Assembly: GCA_045613765.1 (NCBI GenBank)
Contig: JAZLBO010000020.1
Span: 94,601 to 158,600 of the forward strand
Length of the DNA stretch: 64,000 bases
Source of the DNA: RGIG4097 sp045613765
GTDB lineage: Bacteria; Bacillota; Clostridia; Christensenellales; CAG-917
Reading direction: 5' to 3'
Shown piece by piece: positions 43,159 to 51,280 of this stretch. Positions within the stretch are counted from its first letter, which is position 1. Every line of letters starts with the position of its first letter. The notes beneath the pieces are model-generated. The model ran no database searches, had not been told where the DNA came from, and saw nothing but the letters and a program-made list of their open reading frames with translations. A program made the position numbers and the translations under genes.

Positions 43159-43929
43159 TTATTCTTCAACGTCGGCTGCAACTTCGTTTGCCACCACTTC
43201 TTCAGTGTCTTGAGGTTGTTCTTTGATGACTTGCATATTGTCTGAACTTGTATATTTGACACTTTCGTCAGTGACTCTTTCCATCTTGCCTTCCTTGATA
43301 AGACGGATTTGACGGAAAACATCTCTGACATAGCCACCGAGTGCAAGATATGTAAGCACAACGCCCCAAGCAAGAATACCCCAGTCTGCAAGATATACGT
43401 AGGGGTGGAAGAAACAAAGGATAACACCAATGCTGATTGTTGCTGATGCAACCTTGCCCATCCAGTTTGCTTGAATTTTTGCGCCTGCCTTCATGATGAA
43501 AGGAGATGCGACGATCATGATGAATTCCTTGACAAGAATCAAAATGACAAATGCGTAATGCACGTACCAACCACCGTCAACTGCAATGAGTTTTGACGTT
43601 GATTGACCAAGGGGTGTAAGACCTGTGCAGAAACACAAACAAAGAAGCACTGCCACGTGCATAAGTTTGTCTGCAAAGGGGTCAAGGACCATACCAATGC
43701 CAGATGTCATATTGAAACGTCTTGCGATATAGCCGTCAACAAGATCACTTGCTGATGCGATTGCAAATACGCCTGCGCCCCAATAGAGCAATGTCACATC
43801 ATTGCGAACGCCTGCAAGTGCCATAAGCACTACAAATGCAGGGATGCAAAGTATGCGAAAATAGGTGATAAGGTTGGGGATTGTCCACAAATCTTTCTTG
43901 TTGATTTGAGCCATGCCTTTGAATGCCAT
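43159..43929 (-). CDS. CDP-alcohol phosphatidyltransferase (PgsA-like)
   Basis: Membrane enzyme that transfers a phosphatidyl group from CDP-diacylglycerol to an alcohol, probably glycerol-3-phosphate. The protein is 256 residues from ATG 43929 (AGGAG 8 bases upstream). The catalytic motif reads DLVDGYIARRFN...GMVLDPFADKLMH, matching DGxxAR-x8-GxxxD-xxxD. There are about six helices. The last 45 residues are a Glu/Val/Asp-rich cytoplasmic tail outside the family core. First gene of the unit with valS. Confidence 0.85.
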   Translation of the reverse strand: MAFKGMAQINKKDLWTIPNLITYFRILCIPAFVVLMALAGVRNDVTLLYWGAGVFAIASASDLVDGYIARRFNMTSGIGMVLDPFADKLMHVAVLLCLCFCTGLTPLGQSTSKLIAVDGGWYVHYAFVILILVKEFIMIVASPFIMKAGAKIQANWMGKVASATISIGVILCFFHPYVYLADWGILAWGVVLTYLALGGYVRDVFRQIRLIKEGKMERVTDESVKYTSSDNMQVIKEQPQDTEEVVANEVAADVEE

Positions 43930-43978
43930 TTTCACTTCTCCTAAAACTTACTGAATTAAAATTTTATAAATTTTATTC

Positions 43979-44007
43979 ATTATAGCACAATTCGGTGTAC
44001 GTTGCAA
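43979..44007 (-). promoter_or_regulatory. promoter of the pgsA-like/valS unit
   Basis: On the minus strand, TTGCAA, 17-bp spacer, TATAAT, 49 bp before the start codon. Confidence 0.8.
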
Positions 44008-44123
44008 TCATATTTTGAATATATAAGGGCAAAATAAATTTGAAGATTTTTCCATATCTAATATTGACTCATTTAGAAAGTGGAAAAATTGGCAATAATA
44101 ACTGAAAAAACGGTGGAAATTGT

Positions 44124-44984
44124 ATGAAAAATTGCTTGATACTTATCAATGACAAGGCAGGAAAATGCAAAAAATGTTCGGTGGAAAAAGTGCGTGGGCA
44201 GATTGGCAACCACAATTTTACGTCTATGCACTTGCCTTGCCCCTACCCTATTGACCTGAACAAATATGACTCTCTTGCCGTGTGTGGTGGGGACGGAACT
44301 TTGCAGTTAATTATGCAAGAAATCTACCGTACTGACAAGACTGTATATTACTTTCCTTGTGGCACACTCAACGACAAGGGCAAGGCAGAAAAATACAACC
44401 ATACCACCCAAAGCCCCCACCCTGTCACTGTTGGAAAAGTGGATGATGATGTGTTCACTTACGTTCTTGCCGGCGGTGCTTTCACGGAAATAGGTTATAC
44501 GGCAGAAGTTGAAGACAAGAAAAAATATGGCGTTTTTGCCTATGTTTTGAAAATATTGAAAGCATACAAAATCAACAGAATCAAGTGCAAAATATCCGTT
44601 GACAACAATGGGGAAACTGTAGATTACGTTGGCGATTTCAACCTTGTTATGTTCATTAAATCTCCAAGGTGTTTTGGGTTCAAATTCAACCACGCTTTTG
44701 ATGAAAAGGACGAAGGGGGACACCTGCTTTTGATACGCTCGCCCCGTCACAATGGATTGCTTGGAAAGGTGGAAATGTTCTTCCCTTTCTTCCGTGTTTT
44801 CTTTGTTGGGCTAAAAAAGGAACGTGATGACACCATAGTTTTCAAGTATATCAACAATGCAAAAGTCTATCTCAACAAGCCCACAAATTTTTGTATGGAC
44901 GGAGAAAAACATCAACTGTATGGGGCAAGAGATTTATCTTTTGTCAAGACGAATTGTAAACTGAAAATCATTGACGTAGATTGA
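44124..44984 (+). CDS. diacylglycerol-kinase-family lipid kinase
   Basis: Soluble or peripheral lipid kinase of 286 residues. The nucleotide loop is AVCGGDGTLQLIMQE near residue 55. PCGTLNDKGK follows, close to the GTxND block of DagK. The C-terminal domain has GGAFTEIGYTAEVEDKK and a final FCMDGEKHQL. It probably phosphorylates diacylglycerol or a related lipid, consistent with the divergent phospholipid synthesis gene. GGTGG lies before ATG 44124. It is followed by the tandem repeat. Confidence 0.85.
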   Translation: MKNCLILINDKAGKCKKCSVEKVRGQIGNHNFTSMHLPCPYPIDLNKYDSLAVCGGDGTLQLIMQEIYRTDKTVYYFPCGTLNDKGKAEKYNHTTQSPHPVTVGKVDDDVFTYVLAGGAFTEIGYTAEVEDKKKYGVFAYVLKILKAYKINRIKCKISVDNNGETVDYVGDFNLVMFIKSPRCFGFKFNHAFDEKDEGGHLLLIRSPRHNGLLGKVEMFFPFFRVFFVGLKKERDDTIVFKYINNAKVYLNKPTNFCMDGEKHQLYGARDLSFVKTNCKLKIIDVD

Positions 44985-45010
44985 TTTTTTCAGCCCAAAT
45001 TTCAACTTTT

Positions 45011-45145
45011 GTTGATGGCAGTTTGCCCATTTGATGATGGCAGTTTGCCCATTTGATGATGGCAAAACTCCGTATTAAATGACGGCAAAACTTGTCACTC
45101 AATGATGGCGCTTTTATATGCTCAATGATGGCAGTCAGCATATAA
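45011..45145. repeat. 23-bp direct tandem repeat, six units
   Basis: Units of 22-23 bp each start TGATGGC or TGACGGC and then vary. The first two are almost identical (GATGGCAGTTTGCCCATT). Several units can form tiny hairpins (GGCA-GTT-TGCC). The last units contain TATATGCT...AGCATATA, an 8-bp inverted repeat. Units abut without spacers, so it is not a CRISPR array. Confidence 0.75.
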
Positions 45146-45176
45146 ATTTTTACTGAACACAATGCTCTAATACAAC

Positions 45177-45225
45177 AAAAAAAGATGTTTTTCGGTGCGT
45201 TTTGCACTTGTAAACATCTTTTTTG
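45177..45225. terminator. bidirectional terminator between the lipid kinase and the HAD phosphatase
   Basis: AAAAAAGATGTTT / AAACATCTTTTTT stem with a 22-base loop, between converging genes. Confidence 0.7.
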
Positions 45226-45299
45226 TACATTTTCTAATTTTCTGCCTTTTCTTTTTCTTTTATATTTCGTGTTGAAAATAGTGTTCAATGTAGGTTAGA

Positions 45300-45956
45300 T
45301 TATGAAAGGAAATCCACTACTTCATTTGGTGTAGCAACAATATAATCTGCGCCACAGTTTTCGTGTTCTGCTCTGTCGCCATAGCCCCACAAAATGCCCA
45401 TACTATCAACACCACTTGCCTTTGCGCCAACTATATCGTAGAGCCTATCGCCAATCATAAGCACTCCATTAAGGTCTGTGACGTTGAGTTTTGAAAGCAC
45501 GTGATTGATGACGTCGGTTTTTGCCTCGATTGTTGCATCTCCACTTGCACCACCCACATAGTCAAAATACTTGGTCAAGTCAAGTTCATCCATAATGATT
45601 GTGGTATATTGCAACGGTTTTGACGTGGCAAGCCCAAGGGTATAGCCCATATCACGCAATGTGGCAAGCATTGACACCACGCCATCATATATTGAGCAAT
45701 CTCGCCAAGCACCTGCTTTGTAGTGTGTGCGATAGTATTCAATGAGTTTTTCAACAAGTGCCATGTCTTGCACGCCCAAAAGTTCTCGCATGCTCACTCT
45801 AAAAGGTGGCCCGATCATTTTGTTGATGACGTCTTCGGTGTAGGGGATTTGATAGTGACCAAGAGTTTCTCGAATTGATGTCAAAATCCCGGGCTTACTG
45901 TCAATGAGTGTGCCATCAAGGTCAAAAAGTATAGTCTTGTATTTCTTCTTTGCCAT
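45300..45956 (-). CDS. HAD-superfamily phosphatase, phosphoglycolate-phosphatase-like
   Basis: HAD subfamily IA hydrolase of 218 residues from ATG 45956. Motif I FDLDGTLIDSKPG, motif II ATSKPLQY, motif IV MIGDRLYDIVGAKASG. The helical cap is between residues 20 and 85. An ATG 42 bases upstream is in frame but follows a hairpin and has no ribosome site. Neither start has a strong one, so the choice rests on family length. It is 73 bp downstream of ddh on the same strand. Substrate unknown; phosphoglycolate or nucleotide phosphates are candidates. Confidence 0.85.
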   Translation of the reverse strand: MAKKKYKTILFDLDGTLIDSKPGILTSIRETLGHYQIPYTEDVINKMIGPPFRVSMRELLGVQDMALVEKLIEYYRTHYKAGAWRDCSIYDGVVSMLATLRDMGYTLGLATSKPLQYTTIIMDELDLTKYFDYVGGASGDATIEAKTDVINHVLSKLNVTDLNGVLMIGDRLYDIVGAKASGVDSMGILWGYGDRAEHENCGADYIVATPNEVVDFLS

Positions 45957-46029
45957 ATACCAAATATATCCAAGGTTTATTTGTTGAATTTGTTTCATTT
46001 AGATTATTTATAATCTAACAACTTATATT

Positions 46030-47103
46030 TTAGAGATATTTTGCAATAGTGTCAAGTCTATTGCAATCAAAAAGTGCGCTCATAGGCAAATCAAGGACTG
46101 TCTTTGCGCCCCTTGCACCACTTTGATACAGTCGGTAGGCACACCTGACGTATGCCATCAAGATTGTGGCAGTAAATTCTGGATTTGAGGGTATCGTCAA
46201 AGAAAACTCAATCCCCACACCCTTTTCTTCATCATCTTCTATTACGTTTTCACAATCAAGCACTTCTATTTTTTCAGTTTTGTCAGTTGCTTTATGGCTT
46301 GACATTATATTTTTGTCATATCTCATATTGTCAACCCCAAGCAAATTGCCATAGCACAAAATTTGCCCTTTGTGGTATAAACTCCTGTGGTTTTTCTCAT
46401 AATCTATTTCATCTATGAAATGCACATCCGTTTCATACCCACTGAAATATGATGGCATCTCTTTAATTTGCCTTTCAATCTCTATTTCATCAGCACCATC
46501 ATCTACAACCACATAGCACTCTCTTTGGTGCTTGTCATATACGGATAAATCACTTTGCCCACCTTTCACCTTGTCTATGGCACTGTCTTTGGGCAATGTG
46601 TATTGCACTGCCCTTTTGACACCCTTTATTTTGCGAATTGCCTCACTATGCCCTTGGGATACTCCTTTTCCCCAGAAGGTGTGAGATTTAAGCCCCGTGA
46701 CGCCTTCAACGTAGCAACGAACAAGGGATAACACGCCCGGATCCCACCCTGCGCCAACAATAGAAAGTGTGCCGTGGTCCTTTGCAACCTTGTCAAGATT
46801 GAATACGTATTCCTTCATTTTTGAGTGATTGTCAAATGTGTCAACCGTGTTGAACACTTTGGCAACTTCAAGGGCGAGCCCCGTAAGATCTTGGGCAGAC
46901 CCAGTGCATAGCGCAAGTACATCAATGTCCTTATGGAAATCAAAAACGTCACTTTGGGCATAAAATGGTGTGCCGTATGGAGATTTGAGACCACTCGGGT
47001 CACGTCTTGTAAACACACCCACAATATCCATATCCTTTCTTGCATATCCAATTTTTTCACACGCCTTACCAAGATTGCCATATCCAACAATGCCAACTCT
47101 CAT
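46030..47103 (-). CDS. ddh: meso-diaminopimelate D-dehydrogenase
   Basis: NADP-dependent one-step route from tetrahydrodipicolinate to meso-diaminopimelate, feeding lysine and peptidoglycan synthesis. The protein is 357 residues from ATG 47103, with a GGGGG site 5 bases upstream. Rossmann start MRVGIVGYGNLGKACE; VDTFDNHSKM; SIVGAGWDPGVLSL; GVSQGHSEAIRKIKGV, all Ddh blocks. The length is slightly above the usual 320-330, with a polar insert near residues 285-300. It is divergent from mazF across a palindrome-rich gap. Confidence 0.92.
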   Translation of the reverse strand: MRVGIVGYGNLGKACEKIGYARKDMDIVGVFTRRDPSGLKSPYGTPFYAQSDVFDFHKDIDVLALCTGSAQDLTGLALEVAKVFNTVDTFDNHSKMKEYVFNLDKVAKDHGTLSIVGAGWDPGVLSLVRCYVEGVTGLKSHTFWGKGVSQGHSEAIRKIKGVKRAVQYTLPKDSAIDKVKGGQSDLSVYDKHQRECYVVVDDGADEIEIERQIKEMPSYFSGYETDVHFIDEIDYEKNHRSLYHKGQILCYGNLLGVDNMRYDKNIMSSHKATDKTEKIEVLDCENVIEDDEEKGVGIEFSLTIPSNPEFTATILMAYVRCAYRLYQSGARGAKTVLDLPMSALFDCNRLDTIAKYL

Positions 47104-47183
47104 ACAAACCCCCAAAACTATATTTTATATCAATTTATTGCTTTGCAATAAAAATGTGACAATTCTTGGCACTTTTTAACATA

Positions 47184-47289
47184 TACACGATTTGTGTACC
47201 TATAAAATATCGTACACTTATCGTGTTTTCTTTTTAGATTTTATGGCGATTATATGTGGAATATGCCATATAAATACACGATTTGTGTT
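47184..47289. promoter_or_regulatory. three TACAC-N5-GTGT palindromes between ddh and mazF
   Basis: TACAC-GATTT-GTGTA at 47184-47198, TACAC-TTATC-GTGTT at 47213-47227 and TACAC-GATTT-GTGTT at 47275-47289. Another dyad, TTATATG...CATATAA, lies between the second and third. The set looks like a multi-site operator controlling ddh, mazF or both. The regulator is not encoded nearby. The rest of the 47104-47457 gap holds no gene. Confidence 0.6.
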
Positions 47290-47457
47290 ATTTTGACGAA
47301 TTTTGAAATATTGCAAACATATTGTCAAACAAACTGCCTTCCATATTTTCACATCGCCAAAGGACTATAAAAAACGTCCTCTTCACAACACACGTGAAAG
47401 AAAACATAGTGTATAGGGATAATATCTTGATTTTTGGCAACAATCGGTGGTATGGAA

Positions 47458-47805
47458 ATGATAAAACGTGGCGAAATATATTTTGCAGACCTTTCTCCTG
47501 TGGTTGGAAGCGAGCAAGGGGGTGTGCGCCCTGTCCTTGTTGTACAAAATGACGTTGGCAACAAATATAGCCCTACGGTCATTGCTGCAGCAATCACAAG
47601 TCAACTTGAAAAGGCAAAACTACCCACCCATATACAACTGCCTGCCGAAAAGTACGGCTTGCCAAAGAATAGCATTGTATTGCTTGAGCAAATTCGCACA
47701 ATAGACAAAAAGCGACTTAAAGAAAAGATTGGCGAACTGCCAACCATAGAAATGACAAAAGTCAATGAAGCCTTGCTAATATCTCTCGGTTTCTTTGACA
47801 CCTAA
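47458..47805 (+). CDS. MazF/EndoA-type endoribonuclease toxin
   Basis: Sequence-specific mRNA interferase of 115 residues. The PemK/MazF core is complete: MIKRGEIYFADLSPVVGSEQ, RPVLVVQND, TVIAAAITSQ and IVLLEQIRTIDKKRL. The start is ATG 47458, with GGTGG 7 bases upstream and the usual MIKRGE beginning; ATG 47452 is too close to that site. No antitoxin gene was found upstream, where Firmicutes often carry a small ribbon-helix-helix partner. The antitoxin may be elsewhere, or this copy may be an orphan. Confidence 0.9.
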   Translation: MIKRGEIYFADLSPVVGSEQGGVRPVLVVQNDVGNKYSPTVIAAAITSQLEKAKLPTHIQLPAEKYGLPKNSIVLLEQIRTIDKKRLKEKIGELPTIEMTKVNEALLISLGFFDT

Positions 47806-47870
47806 TACAATACGCACATCACTACAAGCCAAACAACATTATCTATTTAGTATGCAAAATTCTACAAATA

Positions 47871-47897
47871 AAAAAGAGAGCAAGTGTGCTCTCTTTT
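47871..47897. terminator. shared terminator between mazF and recX
   Basis: AAAAGAGAGCA / TGCTCTCTTTT hairpin between converging genes. Confidence 0.8.
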
Positions 47898-47916
47898 GTT
47901 TTTTGGTTTTTGGGTT

Positions 47917-48414
47917 TTATTCTTCATCGGTGGGGGATGTGTGCATTTCGCATTTGGAAAGGGCTATATTGATTGTGTTCCATTCAAAGCCTTTTGTATA
48001 GAGATATGCACCTACTTTTTGCATATCCTTTCTTTCAGCAATACGTTTCTTTTTGATATATTTATTTGCCATATCAACACACTTTTCAACCTCTGTTTCA
48101 TCACTGACTAAATCTGCAATCATATTGGTTGCAAGTGTATTGTCAACCCCTTTCTCATTTGTCAGTTTGTAAAGGAGCATTTTTCTGCCCATTTTGTGTG
48201 AATAGTAGTCGATAAATGAACGTGTGTAGTTTTCGTCATTGATATACTTGTATCCTTTGCATCTTTCAATGGCGTAGTCAACTTGCTCTCTGTGATAGCC
48301 TTTTTCGTAGAGTTTTTCTTTGACTTCCTTTTCACTGCGTGGCGAAATTGCCAAGTACTTTACGGCTTGGTCAAAACACTTTTGTTTGAGTTGTTCGGGG
48401 GTCAATTCTTTCAT
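47917..48414 (-). CDS. recX: RecX-family regulatory protein
   Basis: Modulates RecA filaments in known members. The protein is 165 residues from ATG 48414 (MKELTPEQLK). Three-helix repeats are visible: AVKYLAISPRSEKEVKEKL, YINDENYTRSFIDYYS and GFEWNTINIALSKCE. No clear Shine-Dalgarno is seen, because a terminator-like hairpin ends 7 bases before the ATG. An in-frame GTG at 48426 lies inside that hairpin. It follows yigZ on the same strand, and recA is not in the window. Confidence 0.85.
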   Translation of the reverse strand: MKELTPEQLKQKCFDQAVKYLAISPRSEKEVKEKLYEKGYHREQVDYAIERCKGYKYINDENYTRSFIDYYSHKMGRKMLLYKLTNEKGVDNTLATNMIADLVSDETEVEKCVDMANKYIKKKRIAERKDMQKVGAYLYTKGFEWNTINIALSKCEMHTSPTDEE

Positions 48415-48416
48415 AC

Positions 48417-48438
48417 AAAAAGCCACGATATACGTGGC
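48417..48438 (-). terminator. terminator-like hairpin directly before recX
   Basis: GCCACG-TATAT-CGTGGC followed by five T on the minus strand. It lies between the yigZ stop and the recX ATG and could attenuate recX. Confidence 0.65.
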
Positions 48439-48443
48439 AAAAA

Positions 48444-49070
48444 TTAGGCTTTTATAAACTTGGCATCATCACTGATTGAACAGAATGCTCTGCCAAGAGT
48501 TGTTTCTTTGATGAGGGCAAGTGCACCATCAACCTCATCTTCCTTTACCCAGAATTTGACAATGACACCACTTGAGAAATCAGTGTCTTCCAAAATCCAG
48601 TTATTGCGCCAAATCAACTTTTCTATTGACGAATACAGGGTATAATCTATTGATACTGCAATTTGAACACATTTTGTCTTGGTTGATATCTTGGCACTTT
48701 CAAGCCCCAAAACTGCGCTTTCTGTGTATGCACCAACCAGTCCACCTGCGCCAAGTTTGATGCCACCAAAATATCTTGTGACAACCACTGCAGTACGGAC
48801 AAGCCCCTTCTTGCGAAGTACTTGCAAAATTGGTTGACCTGCCGTACCACTCGGCTCGCCATCGTCACTGAAACGAGTGGCTTGCCCGTTGATGTCGCCT
48901 ATGTAGGCATAGCAGTTGTGTGTTGCATCGGCATACTTTTTCTTGACAGATTTGACAAATTCTTCGGCACTGTCGCCGTCAACTTCGCCACATACTGTTG
49001 CTATGAATTTTGAGCGTTTAATTTCATAAACTGCCTCAAAAGTGCCGTCTGCATATTGATAACACTTCAC
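48444..49070 (-). CDS. YigZ/IMPACT-family protein
   Basis: Protein of 208 residues starting with GTG at 49070. The N-terminal UPF0029 domain is typical: KRSKFIATV, THNCYAYI, RFSDDGEPSGTAGQPIL and VVVTRYFGGIKLGAGGLVGAY. The C-terminal ferredoxin-like domain is DUF1949-like. In bacteria the family's exact role is unclear; ribosome or translation-related functions are suggested for IMPACT homologues. It lies between tyrS and recX on one strand and is probably read from the tyrS promoter. Confidence 0.9.
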   Translation of the reverse strand: MKCYQYADGTFEAVYEIKRSKFIATVCGEVDGDSAEEFVKSVKKKYADATHNCYAYIGDINGQATRFSDDGEPSGTAGQPILQVLRKKGLVRTAVVVTRYFGGIKLGAGGLVGAYTESAVLGLESAKISTKTKCVQIAVSIDYTLYSSIEKLIWRNNWILEDTDFSSGVIVKFWVKEDEVDGALALIKETTLGRAFCSISDDAKFIKA

Positions 49071-49106
49071 TGTCTATATACCCTACAATTTTATTGTTGT
49101 TTTTGT

Positions 49107-50321
49107 TTATTCTACTGTGACCTTGTAGAAGTTCTTTTTGCCTTTTTGAAGGACAAATCCGTTGGCGATTTGGTCGGCAGAGATTGTTGCCATAATGTCT
49201 GTGACTTTTTCGTTGTCAACAGAGATGCCACCACCTTGGATAAGACGCTTTGCTTCACCCTTTGAAGGAACTTTGGCAACTGCAACAAGGATATCACTGA
49301 TCATTGTCATGCCTTGAGGAATTGTTGCTTCAGGCATATTGTCACGATCGCCACTGAATGCTGCACGAGCCTTTTGGAGTGCGCTTTCTGCTTCGTCCTT
49401 GCCGTGTACAAGAAGTGTGAGTTCGTATGCAAGACGTTCCTTTGCCTTGTTCATACGTTCATCATTGTACATTGTGAGTTCCTTGATTTCATCAAGAGTG
49501 AGGAAAGTCAAGAATCTAAAGACTTTTTCTACGTCTTGGTCTGCGATATTTCTCCAGTATTGGAAGAAATCGTAAGGTGCTGTCTTTTCGGGGTCAAGCC
49601 ACACTGCGCCTTTGGCAGTCTTGCCCATCTTTGTGCCTTCTGACGTTGTGAGAAGTGCAAAAGTGAGAGCAAATGCGCTCTTTTGTTCCTTACGTCTAAT
49701 AAGATCTGCGCCTGCAAGGATGTTTGACCATTGGTCATCTCCACCGAATTGCATCACGCAGCCGTATTTACGATGAAGTTCCAAAAAGTCGTATGCTTGC
49801 ATAAGCATATAGTTAAATTCAAGGAAAGTAAGTCCTTTTTCAAGACGTTGCTTGTAGCACTCTGCCGTGAGCATACGGTTGACTGAGAAATTTGCACCGA
49901 TTTCACGAAGGAAGTCGATATAGTTCAAATTGAGAAGCCAATCTGCGTTGTTGACAAGGATTGCTGCATTTTCCCCTTCAAAACGGATGAATTTTTCCAT
50001 TTGCTTTTTGAAGCAAGCAACGTTGTGTGCGATTGTTTCCTTTGTCATCATGCTACGCATATCTGTTCTGCCACTGGGGTCGCCAACCATTGCCGTGCCA
50101 CCACCGATAAGGATAATGGGACGATGTCCTGCATCTTGAAGACGCTTGGCGACGATCATTTGCATAAAGTGACCAACGTGCAGACTATCTGCAGTGGGGT
50201 CAAAACCAATGTAGAAAGATTGTGAGCCACTGTCAAGAAGTTGATTGAGTTCTTCTTCAAAGACTACTTGCTTGACAAGACCACGGGTTTTAAGTTCATT
50301 GAGAATACCTTTTTTTACCAT
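49107..50321 (-). CDS. tyrS: tyrosyl-tRNA synthetase
   Basis: Class Ic synthetase of 404 residues from ATG 50321, which has AAAGGA upstream; the frame is open further upstream but that part is not family-like. Tyr-binding FYIGFDPTADSLHVGHF (HIGH as HVGH); LMQAYDFLEL; KMSKS equivalent GTKMGKT. The C-terminal S4 RNA-binding domain is IQGGGISVDNEKVTD. The gap before it shows no T-box stem or specifier loop, so control is not the usual T-box type here. Confidence 0.97.
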   Translation of the reverse strand: MVKKGILNELKTRGLVKQVVFEEELNQLLDSGSQSFYIGFDPTADSLHVGHFMQMIVAKRLQDAGHRPIILIGGGTAMVGDPSGRTDMRSMMTKETIAHNVACFKKQMEKFIRFEGENAAILVNNADWLLNLNYIDFLREIGANFSVNRMLTAECYKQRLEKGLTFLEFNYMLMQAYDFLELHRKYGCVMQFGGDDQWSNILAGADLIRRKEQKSAFALTFALLTTSEGTKMGKTAKGAVWLDPEKTAPYDFFQYWRNIADQDVEKVFRFLTFLTLDEIKELTMYNDERMNKAKERLAYELTLLVHGKDEAESALQKARAAFSGDRDNMPEATIPQGMTMISDILVAVAKVPSKGEAKRLIQGGGISVDNEKVTDIMATISADQIANGFVLQKGKKNFYKVTVE

Positions 50322-50475
50322 AATAAATCCTTTTTCCTTTGAAAATTGAAAGGTTGTAATCGACAAGATTATAACACTAAAAGTGTTAAGTGGCAAGTTA
50401 TTTTCAAAAATCTTCACTTTGAGAGCCTACTTTTGCAAATTTTCAAAAGTGGTGGAAAGAAATTGCTGAAAATCG

Positions 50476-50504
50476 TTGATAATTTATCACTCTTGTGATA
50501 AACT
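50476..50504 (+). promoter_or_regulatory. promoter with embedded palindromic operator for the scaffold/GGGtGRT pair
   Basis: TTGATA, 17-bp spacer, TAAACT. A perfect dyad TTATCAC-TCTT-GTGATAA at 50484-50501 fills the spacer and touches the -10 box. This position suits a repressor that blocks polymerase. Confidence 0.65.
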
Positions 50505-50525
50505 TTTAGGCGTTAAAAACTATAC

Positions 50526-50552
50526 AAGGAGGCAGGTTTTTCGGCTCTGCCG
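50526..50552 (+). promoter_or_regulatory. leader hairpin containing a Shine-Dalgarno sequence far from the start codon
   Basis: AAGGAGGCAG at 50526-50535 is a near-perfect ribosome site, but the ATG is 32 bases further on. GGCAG pairs with CTGCC (50547-50551), so the site is partly in a stem. The only purine run next to the ATG is GAGAAA. A translational switch is possible. Confidence 0.45.
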
Positions 50553-50567
50553 AGAAACAAACAAAAC

Positions 50568-51269
50568 ATGCAATATTCTCGTGAAGTACAAGAAATGTGC
50601 ACTGTCCGCAAAGGTCCTAACCACGGCCCTGCTCCCATCCCCGAAGAAGGTAGATGGATTCAAGCAAAAGAAATCAAAGACATCAGTGGTCTTACACACG
50701 GCGTTGGCTGGTGCGCACCTCAACAAGGCGCTTGCAAATTGACACTCAACGTCAAAGAAGGCATCATCCAAGAAGCATTGGTTGAAACACTCGGTTGCTC
50801 CGGTATGACTCACTCTGCAGCAATGGCAGCAGAAATCCTTGCCGGCAAGACAATCCTTGAAGCACTCAACACTGACCTTGTCTGTGATGCAATCAACACA
50901 GCAATGAGAGAACTCTTCCTTCAAATCGTTTACGGAAGAACTCAATCTGCATTCTCCGAAGACGGTCTTGTCATTGGCGCAGGTCTTGAAGACCTTGGCA
51001 AAGGCACAAGAAGCCAAATCGGTACAATGTACTCAACAGTCGCAAAAGGACCTCGCTATCTCGAAATGGCAGAAGGTTATGTCACAAAAATCGCTCTTGA
51101 CGAAAATGATGAAATCATTGGTTATCAATTCTGCAAACTCGGCGTCTTCATGGAAATGATCAAGAAAGGCGTTGACGCAAACGAAGCACTTGCAAAATGC
51201 ACTGGTACTTACGGCAGATTCAAAGAAGAAGATGGCGCAGTCAAGTGGATTGACCCCCGTCACGAATAA
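50568..51269 (+). CDS. iron-sulfur cluster assembly scaffold family protein
   Basis: Protein of 233 residues in the NifU/IscU-N-like superfamily. Recognisable blocks are GACKLTLNVKEGIIQEAL, ETLGCSGMTHSAAMAAEIL (with a Cys in the ligand region) and DAINTAMRELFLQI. It precedes the GGGtGRT gene by 11 bp, a pairing known in many anaerobes, although the process it serves is not established. Codon use is strongly biased, with few rare codons, suggesting high expression. ATG 50568 lacks a close Shine-Dalgarno; see the leader hairpin. Confidence 0.85.
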   Translation: MQYSREVQEMCTVRKGPNHGPAPIPEEGRWIQAKEIKDISGLTHGVGWCAPQQGACKLTLNVKEGIIQEALVETLGCSGMTHSAAMAAEILAGKTILEALNTDLVCDAINTAMRELFLQIVYGRTQSAFSEDGLVIGAGLEDLGKGTRSQIGTMYSTVAKGPRYLEMAEGYVTKIALDENDEIIGYQFCKLGVFMEMIKKGVDANEALAKCTGTYGRFKEEDGAVKWIDPRHE

Positions 51270-51280
51270 GGAGATCTACT

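Noticed and set aside
45011..45145. CRISPR array
   Set aside because: Units abut at 23 bp with no unique spacers, and no cas genes are present.
50322..50475. T-box leader for tyrS
   Set aside because: No specifier stem-loop, T-box sequence or terminator/antiterminator pair is visible upstream of tyrS.
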